Shown here piece by piece: positions 11,575 through 20,503 of a stretch of 54,275 nucleotides of DNA. The number at the start of each line of letters is the position of its first letter. Position 1 is the first letter of the stretch. The translations under genes and the position numbers were made by a program. The notes under the pieces are model-generated. The model saw nothing but the letters and a program-made list of their open reading frames with translations, ran no database searches and was not told where the DNA came from. Origin of the DNA: Nannochloropsis salina CCMP1776 (taxonomy: Eukaryota > Sar > Eustigmatophyceae > Eustigmatales > Monodopsidaceae); contig SDOX01000145.1 in the NCBI GenBank assembly GCA_004565275.1, forward strand, positions 547,022-601,296. The letters are read 5' to 3'.

Positions 11575-13947
11575 GCTGTACTAAACTCTTGAAAGCTTTG
11601 AATCACGATCTTCCGAAGGGGAATCAAGTCAACTGCTGCGGTCTTGAAAGTCAAAAGGCTATGCTGACGCCTATGGCTAGAATTATTGTGTGTGAATAGA
11701 CAAGTGGCGAGAAATGATTCATCAAATTCAAAAAAAACTCTAGGAAAGGGGCCGACGAGCAGCAAACGGGGTTGAAGGTAGGCATACTGGAGTCTACAGC
11801 AACTCAATAAATAATGAGTCATCACTTTGAGTCTCGATGACAATGTCATCATCCAAAGTTGCACCCATCCTTCACAGCTATATATACATGCCGTCTCTTG
11901 GTGGACCGTTCCCGTTCCTACGAATGTGACAGCCCAAAGGAGATGACATGGACGCAAGAACCTCCTCCCAAGCGGGTTGACCTGAAAGCCAAAGTCAGGC
12001 ATGAGGTCGGTGTCCACTCAGGAGACCTGGACCTCACAGTAAAACGCCTCCTAAAGTATTCAATCCTCGTAAGAAGTACCCGCTTTCAATGCTTTGTGCA
12101 ATTTGTCGACTTCAGTGTTGCAAAGAGATCCGGTCTGGGGCGATGGGAGGGCAACGCCTGACCGAGCGAGTGCAGTCGAGTCACTGACGTGATCGGCAAC
12201 GGCACCTGCAGCCCATGCGATGATTGGACAGCGGATGCGTCTAGCATAATGAAACTGCCTTAATCCGTTCGAAAGTGAAAATTCCTGCCCACGAGGCACC
12301 CAGTGGCAGGGGAAAGGAGAGGCAGCTTCTGCGTGCCAAAAAGTATCTTTAATCAGTATGGGCCGCGTTTGGCAGGAGTGGCACTCTCCGCACGCACAAG
12401 ATCCGCCCGTATGAAGTGAAGCAATAAGTTGACTGCTTTTGACTTCATTTTGTAGCGTTTGGCGCACCTTACTCCTATTCGGCCAACTAACAGCGCAAAT
12501 GGAGGACATTTCTCTCTCTTACACTTTCTCTCTAGCTTTTGTCCTGCGGTCTATTTCATTTTCACACCAGTCCATGTGTTCAGAAGGGTAATTTCCTTAC
12601 GTTTTGGAATAAGAACTCATAAATCCAAGAGGCATTCCTTTTGACTTGTTTTAACGCTTCTATGTATTCGCCGCTCATTCTCGAAATACCCCCAAGGTTT
12701 TTCCCGGAAAGTCGAAATAGCTTCGAGGCTTGAATCTCATACTTGAATTTTGTTTGGATCTTATGGTGATATGAAATAGAGTTGGGAGGAACGCTGTACA
12801 GAATAAGCCTTCTGCATGTCCAATGAAGTCCATGAATGCCTGCTCTTTTTCAAGACACACGTTGGTGATAACTTGGGTAAGCGACATGGCGTCACTTAAA
12901 GTTCCGCGAGTCAGTGCGACCTGCGTACACCATTTTTATTCAGTCCGCCTTTGTCTTAAATCAGATGATAGCAATGGTGGAAGACGGACATGCAATATTT
13001 AGCTGAGTGGTCTAGCAAAGTACTCGGATTAATTCTTATTATCTGGATTTTCTAAATTTAAACATTATAGTAGGAGACCTAATCAATACATCGAAGCCTA
13101 CTTTTAATTTTAATTCGCTCAAATTGAATAAATGCAGCTAGACACATTTTTACAGTGTGGTTCTTAGAGAATGCGTGGATGCGCTACTCTTCATCGCATT
13201 GTAAGAGGATTCAGTAAAAAGGAATCAGTGCCTCCGAGTATGGACATTGTATTGTGCCAAATATCCTTTTTTTCCAAACGTAGCATCCACACCCCATCTC
13301 AGTAAGGCAAAGAATTCATAATTTAATGTGTGTCTTCAGATCGTATGTGTGAAAGCATGGATCGCAGTCTTCAAGATAGCACGAGAGGGAAAATGTGAGC
13401 GGTCACCACTTGTACACTGTAGTAAGCCTTTGGTTGAATGTGAACCAAGTATAAAAATATTGATGATTAAATTAAATGAAATTAGGCGGGGAAGAAAAGG
13501 AAGTCACGGGAAAATGAAGAATGTATAGCACTTAAGGTTCAGATTCTGGGTAACAACGACGACAATTTTAAAATTTAAATTTGCTAAACGTTTCTCCCTT
13601 CCCTAAGAAGTACGCGCCGTTGCTTGTCTAAAAGGTGGACCGGAAACTCTTCCGATACAGCAAGTGTAGGCCCATTCGAGCATGTTAATCACACCTATAC
13701 GTATGTTTTTGTATGGTATTGATATTTACTTCGCCCCTGGAAAAAAATGTCAGGCTGTCATACACGCAGGTGTCCGCGGGAGCAACGCCCATTAATACAG
13801 AATTTGCATCCCCCAGCCCTTCCTCTTCGGGACCGGCTAATTCATTTAATGTTGACAGCCCCTCGTATTCGGTAGTCGATGCATCCTCGTGTCTGAACAT
13901 ACTTATCTGCTCAAACACGTTTCCTCTTTGTACACAGGCAAGACACC
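11575..13947. other. Divergent intergenic region, no supported gene
   Basis: A 2.4-kb spacer between the ankyrin gene (-) and the P-loop gene (+), so it should contain both promoters. The segment 13000-13620 is strongly AT-rich. Short frames occur (for example 12060-12509 - and 13685-13918 -) but none shows a domain or a convincing exon chain. A good acceptor (CTCTTTGTACACAG, ending near 13937) just upstream of the P-loop ATG suggests that gene has a spliced 5' UTR. Confidence 0.55.
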
Positions 13948-15828
13948 ATGGGGGGAAGGTGTTCCCGGTTGCCCGACGAGCAAATCAACACGCCACAGGT
14001 ATGTAGTACCCGAGGAGAGGGACAGCGGTAATGAGCAAAAGCAGACTGGAGCAACGCAGCGTGATATTTATATGACGTTCATTGTATAGGCCTATCCATT
14101 GTCCATTGAACATTAAGTGTTGATGTGTTTGCATTGCCTTTATTTCCGCATGCCATATCATCGATCACGTGCGTTTCTCTCCCCCCCTTGCAGCTTACTA
14201 CAGAGTCGTACGGACTCCCTTAATAAAAATGAGGCGCTTCCACTCACACATATACTTTACTTTTCTCTCCTCTCTGGTGGCAGGTTCCGCGCTCGAGTCG
14301 TATCAAAGTAGACTGTCCTATTCACGGCAAGAACGGGTTCATAGCCAGATCCTCGAGTGGCGACAATGTTGTCGAAGACCGACAGTCAAGCCACGCACGA
14401 AAACAAGATGTGCTGCAGAAAACCAGGCTCCCCTTGCGAAGGGTCTTCAGGTCTCGTACAACCAACAAGATAAGCGGGAAGGCGGAGATCAGCCTGGTCC
14501 GACCTGCCCACCTGTACGCTGCCGGGGATGTGGCCGCATTGCAGGTGGAAGTACGGGTCCCTATCCACAAGTCTTTCGAGCAAGGAACGAAGGTTTTCAT
14601 GCCCGATAACGGGTACTGGAAGGAAAGCTCTGTCTCTGTGCCCGATGGCTTGTCCCCAGGGGACGTCGTCACGGTGGAATTATTGGCGGAACCAAAACGT
14701 TCCAAAATGACGTTGAAGGACGTCAAAGCCGACATCGAGCTCCGGGTGACGGGTCCCAGCGCGACTCCTGGCGGACCAGAGATGATCATTTTGCGGCAAT
14801 ATGTCGCCTTCGACGGTATTGATTTTGCGGGAGACTTGTTTCCCATCCCGCTTTCCCCCTCCTTGGGAACCGCCCCTTTACTTCTGTACGTTCTGGGGGC
14901 GGAGCAGGCGGGCAAAACCACCTTTGTGGAGAGCCTGCGCAACGTTTTGGCTTCGGCAGAAAAGGACATGCCGCCCCCTCAGACCTCGACAGTACCGACC
15001 ACCGAGATCACTCGCCTCGAGCTCAATGCGGAAGCGATCAGTCCTCGTTTCCGGGCGCCTCTGACGGCCCGTGTGACAGAGATCCCGTCCTCCATGGTCC
15101 TGGCTCCCACGGACGCAGACAAGGCTTCCATGGAACGCCTCTTGCCTGCGGGGCATGGGGCGCTGGTCTTCGTGGCGGCCGACGAGGTGGAGACGGCGCC
15201 TGCCAAGATGGCTGGCCTCCAAGCTTCGATTCAACAGCTCAAGGCGCAAAATTTCAACCCCCTGGTGGTCCTGACCCGCGTGGACAAAGTAGAACCCCTG
15301 GTTGCCGCGGATCCCTTTAATTGGTCCCTGAAAAAAGTCTCCCACGTGCGTCGGCGCGCGAGCCAATGTCTGGGGGTCTCCTGGGCCAGTACTCTGGTCT
15401 TTGTCCCCTATGCCGCCCCTCGCCCGGCCATGCGGCCAGAGGTGGCAAAAGCCAGCATGCGCACCGACGTGATTATCAAGGGGAAGAAAGCGTCCTCGAT
15501 CTTGGACATGAGGGAGGATACGGTCCGGGAGGAAGGGATGGAGCGGTCCTTCGCCATCGACAAATTGGTGCTTTTCATCGCCAAGGCGGCTTTGGAAGTG
15601 GCCCAAGAGAAAATGGAAGGCAGGGTGAGAAGAAGCAGTAGCGCTGGGAGCGCAGGTTTGGGGACTTGGACAGGGGGACGGATCACTGCGACGCCCAAGA
15701 CGGACATGTCCATTACCAAGACGGCGCCCTCCGATGCTGTGCTTGCGACGCGGCAACAGACGGTAGAATTGGACGGCTCCTTCTCCTCCAACTTCCCGAC
15801 ACTGTCTGCCGGTACCCGTCAGCCATAA
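13948..15828 (+). CDS. Predicted N-myristoylated P-loop (degenerate small-GTPase-like) protein
   Basis: Exon 1 (13948-13998) encodes 17 residues starting MGGRCSRLP. Gly2 with Ser6 fits the N-myristoylation pattern and Cys5 could be palmitoylated. Exon 2 (14284-15828) joins in phase 0 for a total of 531 residues. An N-terminal, probably beta-rich domain is followed at residues 222-229 by a Walker A/G1 motif (GAEQAGKT). The order then matches a G domain: a strand ending TEIPSS where G3 (DxxG) would lie, HGALVFVAADE, LVVLTRVDK (residues 344-352, a variant of the N/TKxD G4 motif), then LVFVPYAA at the G5 position. The C-terminus is Ser/Thr-rich. The G3 change suggests weak or absent GTP hydrolysis. 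The family was not recognised; a membrane-attached nucleotide-binding role is inferred. Confidence 0.72.
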
Positions 15829-16570
15829 CTGTGGGGAAATTATTGCCTTTGTTGCGTAAAAATTGTGTCCTGCGTAAGCTTGAACATCGTAGTATGCCAA
15901 ACGATATTCATATTCGCATGAACGGTATATCGTGGGACTGGGACACCATCTTTGAAAAATGGGCATTCTGCTCACCTAAACTGTAGGATCATTGATTTGG
16001 GGATCGGATCAACTGAAAGCTGAAAGGTTTGGATTGAGAGAGATTATGAAGTGATGAATGCCGACCACGCGGGAGCAATGTAGAGGCAGACCTCTGGGGA
16101 GGTCGTCAAAACAAAAAATAAAGCGCTTCATCGACATCCATTGGCCTCCCTCGCTTCGCATGGCGCTCACTCCGTGCACCATCGTTGATTTATCCTTAAC
16201 GATCTCCCATTCGTGTCGCGCACTGCGGCTTTCCTGTCTTCCTGCCATTTTTAATCTCGTGCTTGTAGGGTTGTCGAAAAGATCGGAAACGCCCGTGTAA
16301 CGGTTTTTAGGAGCCCCTGGTACGTGGAAAAGGAAGCAAGGACAATTTTTCTGTAATGGAAGCTTTAGTCCGCAACTTTGTCGAGGACTTAGTACTGGCA
16401 AGAGTAGTCATCAAGATTTGACCGGGAGGGACAGCAAAGTCGTCCCGTCACATTCATGGGGTAGGAGGTTTTTTCTTCATACCCTGTTCCTCCTCGTTGC
16501 CCAAACTACACAGCACTATCATCCGAGCATCGTCTATTCCACCCGTACACTAGGAAGCTGGTCAAATTTT
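15829..16570. other. Short intergenic region between two plus-strand genes
   Basis: About 740 bp holding the P-loop gene 3' UTR and the karyopherin promoter. The karyopherin frame is open upstream to 16418, but without an ATG, so this stretch is read as 5' UTR. Nothing else was identified. Confidence 0.5.
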
Positions 16571-19500
16571 ATGACATCTTCCGATGACAGCGACCGTGCG
16601 ACGCTCGTTCGGGCCATTGACTTCTCCCTCCAAGGGGACGCAGAGGCGAGGCGCTTCCTGGAGGACTTGTCGACGCCGGATTTGAGCGCAGGCGTTGATC
16701 CACTTTTGTCGCTGTGGAAGGTCTCCTTGGATCTTTTTGCCAGTTCTGAAGATGGCACACCGCACGCATATTTCATTGCATGTGTGCTTCGTCGAAATGT
16801 CCGGCAACAATGGGACTTCACGCCTTCACAAACACGGACCCAGCTTGCCAAGGGCACTTGGGAGACCCTCATAGCTTACGCAGAAAAGCGTGCGGAACCA
16901 CCCCCTCAAATTAATTCTTCCCGCGGTGTACTCAGCACTTTGATAGCTGATCCAGCCCTGAATCAACTGATATCGGTCGTGGTCGCACAAGCTGTGGCAA
17001 TTGAGGACAGGAATGGGGAAGCCCATGCCGCGACCCGACAATTAATTTCCATGGCCCTATCCCACGCAGGGAGTATGAACAAGGCGCAGCAATCTCTCTC
17101 CACTGGCCGATGGAAGCCGGTTGTCAGCCTCCTGGTCCTGACCGCCTTGGCTGAAAACGCCGAGCAAGGCTTTGGGGGTGGCTTGGTCGCAAACGTACTC
17201 CCGGATTTGGGGCCGACGGCTTGTCAATTGGCGCTGGACACGCTTTCTTTCGCGCCATTTCTTGCTTCGGAAATTCCCGGGCCTGAGGCAGGTTCGGAGG
17301 TGGGAAGCGTCCTGGTGGTGGGCTTGCGGGCACTAACGGCCTGGGCCCGCTACGGGGGGATGGGGTGGGAGCCGTTGACAGCCATCGCGGAGGCCTTGCA
17401 GGGGGGCATCCGGGCGTTGCAAGGCGGGGTGGAGGAAGTTGTTCTGGGGCGCGTGACGGGCGCCATGGAGGACATGGTCGAGGCGGTCGTGGGGAGGGCG
17501 GGGGCCGAGGGCGTGGCCGAGGGCGAGGTAGCGGCCATCAAGGACCAAGCATTGGCTCGCTGGCTGGCAGTGTACATGTCCCTGTTCGCGATCACACAGG
17601 GCCAGGAAGGATCGATCTATCAGGCCGCTCGGGCCTTTGCCTCCCTGGTCCGTCACCCCTGGATGCGAGGCTGGATAATGGGTGCCCACCTCGCCCTCCA
17701 TCGGCCCCTCAGTATCGAAGCCGCCGACCTTCTCTTGCAAGGCGCGGGGGCAGGGAACCGGGCCGCGTCCGCCGTGTGCCTGGAGGCGTGGGTAGACTTG
17801 TTGAAGTTCCCAATGGATCGCCGACCGTTGGAATTTAAAAATCCGTTGGTGACGCGCATCTTTCTCACGGTCCTTGGTCGGGCCCAGTGGCCCGAGGGAG
17901 AAGGAGCAGGGGAGGAAGCGGGGGAGGGAGAGGAAGCGGGGGAAGAGAAGGAGGAGGGGTTAGTGAGCTGGATGGAGTATCGGGAACAAACCATGTACGA
18001 CGTACTGTTTTTGTGTTACGAAAGCTTGCGGAGTCAGTACCTGGAGACGGTCGCGGACCGGCTGGAGGCTTGGGGCCAGGCCCGGGCAGCCTCGGGAAGA
18101 CTCGGACCTGCCGAAACTTCCTCCCTCCCCTGGCGCCCCTGCGAAGCCCTCTTGTTCTGTTTTCGCGCCATTTCCTTGGACGCTGTCCGCCGCGCCCTCC
18201 TGGTCTACGCCTCACCCCAGGCTCTGGAAAATGCGACCCGGATGAGCAACCGGGCCTTGGGGCAGTCCTTGGCAGCTGACGCCGTCCTCGTCGACGCCGC
18301 GCGGACGCATAATCTCCTTCTCCGCCTGCTTCACAGCCTCCTCGCCCTCGCGTCCTCCCTCCCTCCTTCCCCCTCCCCCTCTTTCCCGCCCCATCTATGG
18401 GTTGCCCTCGTGCGAGCCTTGAGTCCCTTCGCGCAATTTCTCGCGAAACTGCATCCTGCCCATCCCTGTACTAGTACTCCGCGAGCTGCTGCCCCTGTAT
18501 CCTCTGTCACCCGCACAGACACCATCGCTAACGACCCAGCGGCCCTCTCTGGGCTGCCCTCCGAAGTAATCCGGGTTCTGCTTACCTCCCTCCGCGTCCC
18601 TGCGTGCCAGAAGTACAGCGTCCTGGCCATCCGAAACCTAAGCACGCGATGCGCTTCCATATTCATCGGACAGCAGCAGCAACAGCAGGAGCAGGAAGGG
18701 AACGGGGCCGACCCCACCCTTTCCCCTGTAACCCTCGCCGTCATCGAGGCGCTGCATGCCACTCCATTCTCATCACCCGAGGACTCCGCCACCCTCGCCA
18801 CCTCCATCCTCTCCCTCCTCCCACCAGGCCCAGCCCCCTCCCTCTTGGCCCCCCTGACCTCGCCCCTCCTCTCCCGCATCTCCTCCTCCGCTGCATCCTC
18901 TTCCCTCCCCTCGGCTCCTCTTCCCTCCCTGAGGCTGGCGTCGGACCTTGCCGTCCTCTCCACGCTCCTCCGACGGCTTCCCCCCCTCCTCGCTCTCTCC
19001 CTCCTTCGTCAGACCTGGAGAACCCTCTCCTCCTTGGCCCTGCACGGTTCCCGCCCCCCCTCATCCTCCCCAGCCTCCTCCTCCCCCACCTTAACAACGG
19101 TGCTCCTCGACACGCTTTCTTGCGCGGCCACCCTCCCTCTCTCCGTCCGGGCCCATCACCGGCAACACCAGGGCTGGAAGGAGGGAGGACGGGAGGGAGG
19201 GAAGGAGGAAGGGGAAGAGGTGTTGGAAGCTGCCGTGCAGGCACTGCAGGAGGGTCGACTTCGATCACGGACGCCGGAAGAATTCGTCCGAGTCGCAGGA
19301 GACATATTGGAGGCCTGGGGTCCGACCGTTGAACGAGGACAGGCGAGAAATCAGGAAGGTGTGGCCCTCTCCCTCTTGCTTGATGAGATTGGAAGAGCAG
19401 TGGAAGAAGCTGAAGGGGAAGACGGGATAGAAGTGAAGGAAGCGGCTGTACGGGCCTGGTCGGGGTGTTTGGACAGCTGCCCGGGGTCGATGATGAGGAG

Positions 19501-20062
19501 GGAAGGGTTTCGGAGGGAGATTGAGGTTGTGGCCATGTGGGCATCCTCCTTCCAAACGCACGAATTCGCGCAATCGGCGATGGTCCTATTGACCTCTTTT
19601 GTGGAGCTCCCGTTGCGGATGAGGTGGGAGGGAGGGGGGGAGGGAGGGGCGGAGGGAGGGGGGGAGGAGCCGGGCATGATGGCGGTGTGGCAAGGAGTGA
19701 TGGAGTCGATCGTGAGGGAGCTGACGCTGTTTCTCGTGACGGGCATGGCTGGGACAGCCCCGGAGACCACTTTGGACGCGATAGCACAATTGCTGCAAGC
19801 GTGTCTGGCGCGTTTCCCCCATCTACTCTTCCCCCTCCTCACCGACGTCGTCGCCTCCGCCAGCCCCTCCCCCCCAGCCTCCTCCTCTCCTTCCCTCCCG
19901 CCCTCCTTCACCCCCGCTGCTGCCCAATTGCAGTCTCGGGTTCGGGCCCATGTCGGTCTTCAGACCCGGCTGCTGCCCCTCCTCGCTCGCGCCGCCCCGC
20001 CCTCTACCCCTTCCTCCCCCAGGTCCCCTACCGGGAGGGGGGGGGGGGAGGGGCGTGGTTAG
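16571..20062 (+). CDS. Importin-beta/exportin family karyopherin, C-terminus lost at assembly gap
   Basis: The frame from the ATG at 16571 encodes 1,163 residues. The N-terminus has HEAT-repeat character and resembles the importin-beta N-terminal domain (PHAYFIACVLRRNVRQQWDF, then LISVVVAQAVAIEDR), where Ran-GTP binds. The rest is alpha-helical and Leu/Ala-rich with Ser/Pro- and Gly/Glu-rich inserts. An exportin-4/7-like transport receptor is the best guess; the subgroup is uncertain. The frame ends at a TAG just past a 12-G run (20037-20048), but another frame continues through LELSAFRDMALDVWAYCQ into the N gap. The true C-terminus is therefore reached either by an intron ending at CTCCCCCAG (near 20022) or across a miscalled G run, and part of it lies in the gap. 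Confidence 0.6.
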   Translation: MTSSDDSDRATLVRAIDFSLQGDAEARRFLEDLSTPDLSAGVDPLLSLWKVSLDLFASSEDGTPHAYFIACVLRRNVRQQWDFTPSQTRTQLAKGTWETLIAYAEKRAEPPPQINSSRGVLSTLIADPALNQLISVVVAQAVAIEDRNGEAHAATRQLISMALSHAGSMNKAQQSLSTGRWKPVVSLLVLTALAENAEQGFGGGLVANVLPDLGPTACQLALDTLSFAPFLASEIPGPEAGSEVGSVLVVGLRALTAWARYGGMGWEPLTAIAEALQGGIRALQGGVEEVVLGRVTGAMEDMVEAVVGRAGAEGVAEGEVAAIKDQALARWLAVYMSLFAITQGQEGSIYQAARAFASLVRHPWMRGWIMGAHLALHRPLSIEAADLLLQGAGAGNRAASAVCLEAWVDLLKFPMDRRPLEFKNPLVTRIFLTVLGRAQWPEGEGAGEEAGEGEEAGEEKEEGLVSWMEYREQTMYDVLFLCYESLRSQYLETVADRLEAWGQARAASGRLGPAETSSLPWRPCEALLFCFRAISLDAVRRALLVYASPQALENATRMSNRALGQSLAADAVLVDAARTHNLLLRLLHSLLALASSLPPSPSPSFPPHLWVALVRALSPFAQFLAKLHPAHPCTSTPRAAAPVSSVTRTDTIANDPAALSGLPSEVIRVLLTSLRVPACQKYSVLAIRNLSTRCASIFIGQQQQQQEQEGNGADPTLSPVTLAVIEALHATPFSSPEDSATLATSILSLLPPGPAPSLLAPLTSPLLSRISSSAASSSLPSAPLPSLRLASDLAVLSTLLRRLPPLLALSLLRQTWRTLSSLALHGSRPPSSSPASSSPTLTTVLLDTLSCAATLPLSVRAHHRQHQGWKEGGREGGKEEGEEVLEAAVQALQEGRLRSRTPEEFVRVAGDILEAWGPTVERGQARNQEGVALSLLLDEIGRAVEEAEGEDGIEVKEAAVRAWSGCLDSCPGSMMRREGFRREIEVVAMWASSFQTHEFAQSAMVLLTSFVELPLRMRWEGGGEGGAEGGGEEPGMMAVWQGVMESIVRELTLFLVTGMAGTAPETTLDAIAQLLQACLARFPHLLFPLLTDVVASASPSPPASSSPSLPPSFTPAAAQLQSRVRAHVGLQTRLLPLLARAAPPSTPSSPRSPTGRGGGEGRG

Positions 20063-20124
20063 AGCTGAGTGCGTTTCGAGACATGGCTTTGGACGTGTGG
20101 GCCTACTGTCAGGGGAGCAAGGGC

Positions 20125-20224
20125 NNNNNNNNNNNNNNNNNNNNNNNNNNNNNNNNNNNNNNNNNNNNNNNNNNNNNNNNNNNNNNNNNNNNNNNNNNNN
20201 NNNNNNNNNNNNNNNNNNNNNNNN
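20125..20224. other. Assembly gap (100 N)
   Basis: Exactly 100 N, a conventional placeholder for a gap of unknown size. The right flank starts with a (CCCT)n tract (to about 20278), a plausible cause of the break. It hides the karyopherin 3' end. Confidence 0.98.
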
Positions 20225-20503
20225 ACCATACCCCGCCCTCCCTCCCCTCCCTCCCTCCCTCCCTCCCTCCCTCCCTGCCTGCTTCCACTTCTCGTGATGT
20301 ATATCCCAGATTTCCTGAAACTAGGACATGCACACTTACGTGCACCATTTCAAAATTTTAAATACCCGTTACCGAGCGCCCCGGCCGACCTCGCTCGCCA
20401 GCAAGTTCATCCCAGGACTGTAAGGTGTTTCAGAAATTTCTAAGCTACATCCTTTCATCTTCCTCCCTCCCTTCCTTACTCCCTCACATCCTCCTCCTCT
20501 CCC

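Noticed and set aside
13530-13550. GGTTCAGATTC resembling a tRNA B-box
   Set aside because: No acceptor-stem pairing, A-box or anticodon arm could be placed around it.
16418-16570. N-terminal extension of the karyopherin with a hydrophobic stretch resembling a signal peptide
   Set aside because: The extension has no ATG start. Karyopherins are cytosolic/nuclear, and the ATG at 16571 begins the conserved N-terminal domain.
20229-20280. (CCCT)n tracts here and elsewhere considered as CRISPR-like or satellite arrays
   Set aside because: Simple tetranucleotide microsatellites without spacers. They recur in introns throughout the window.
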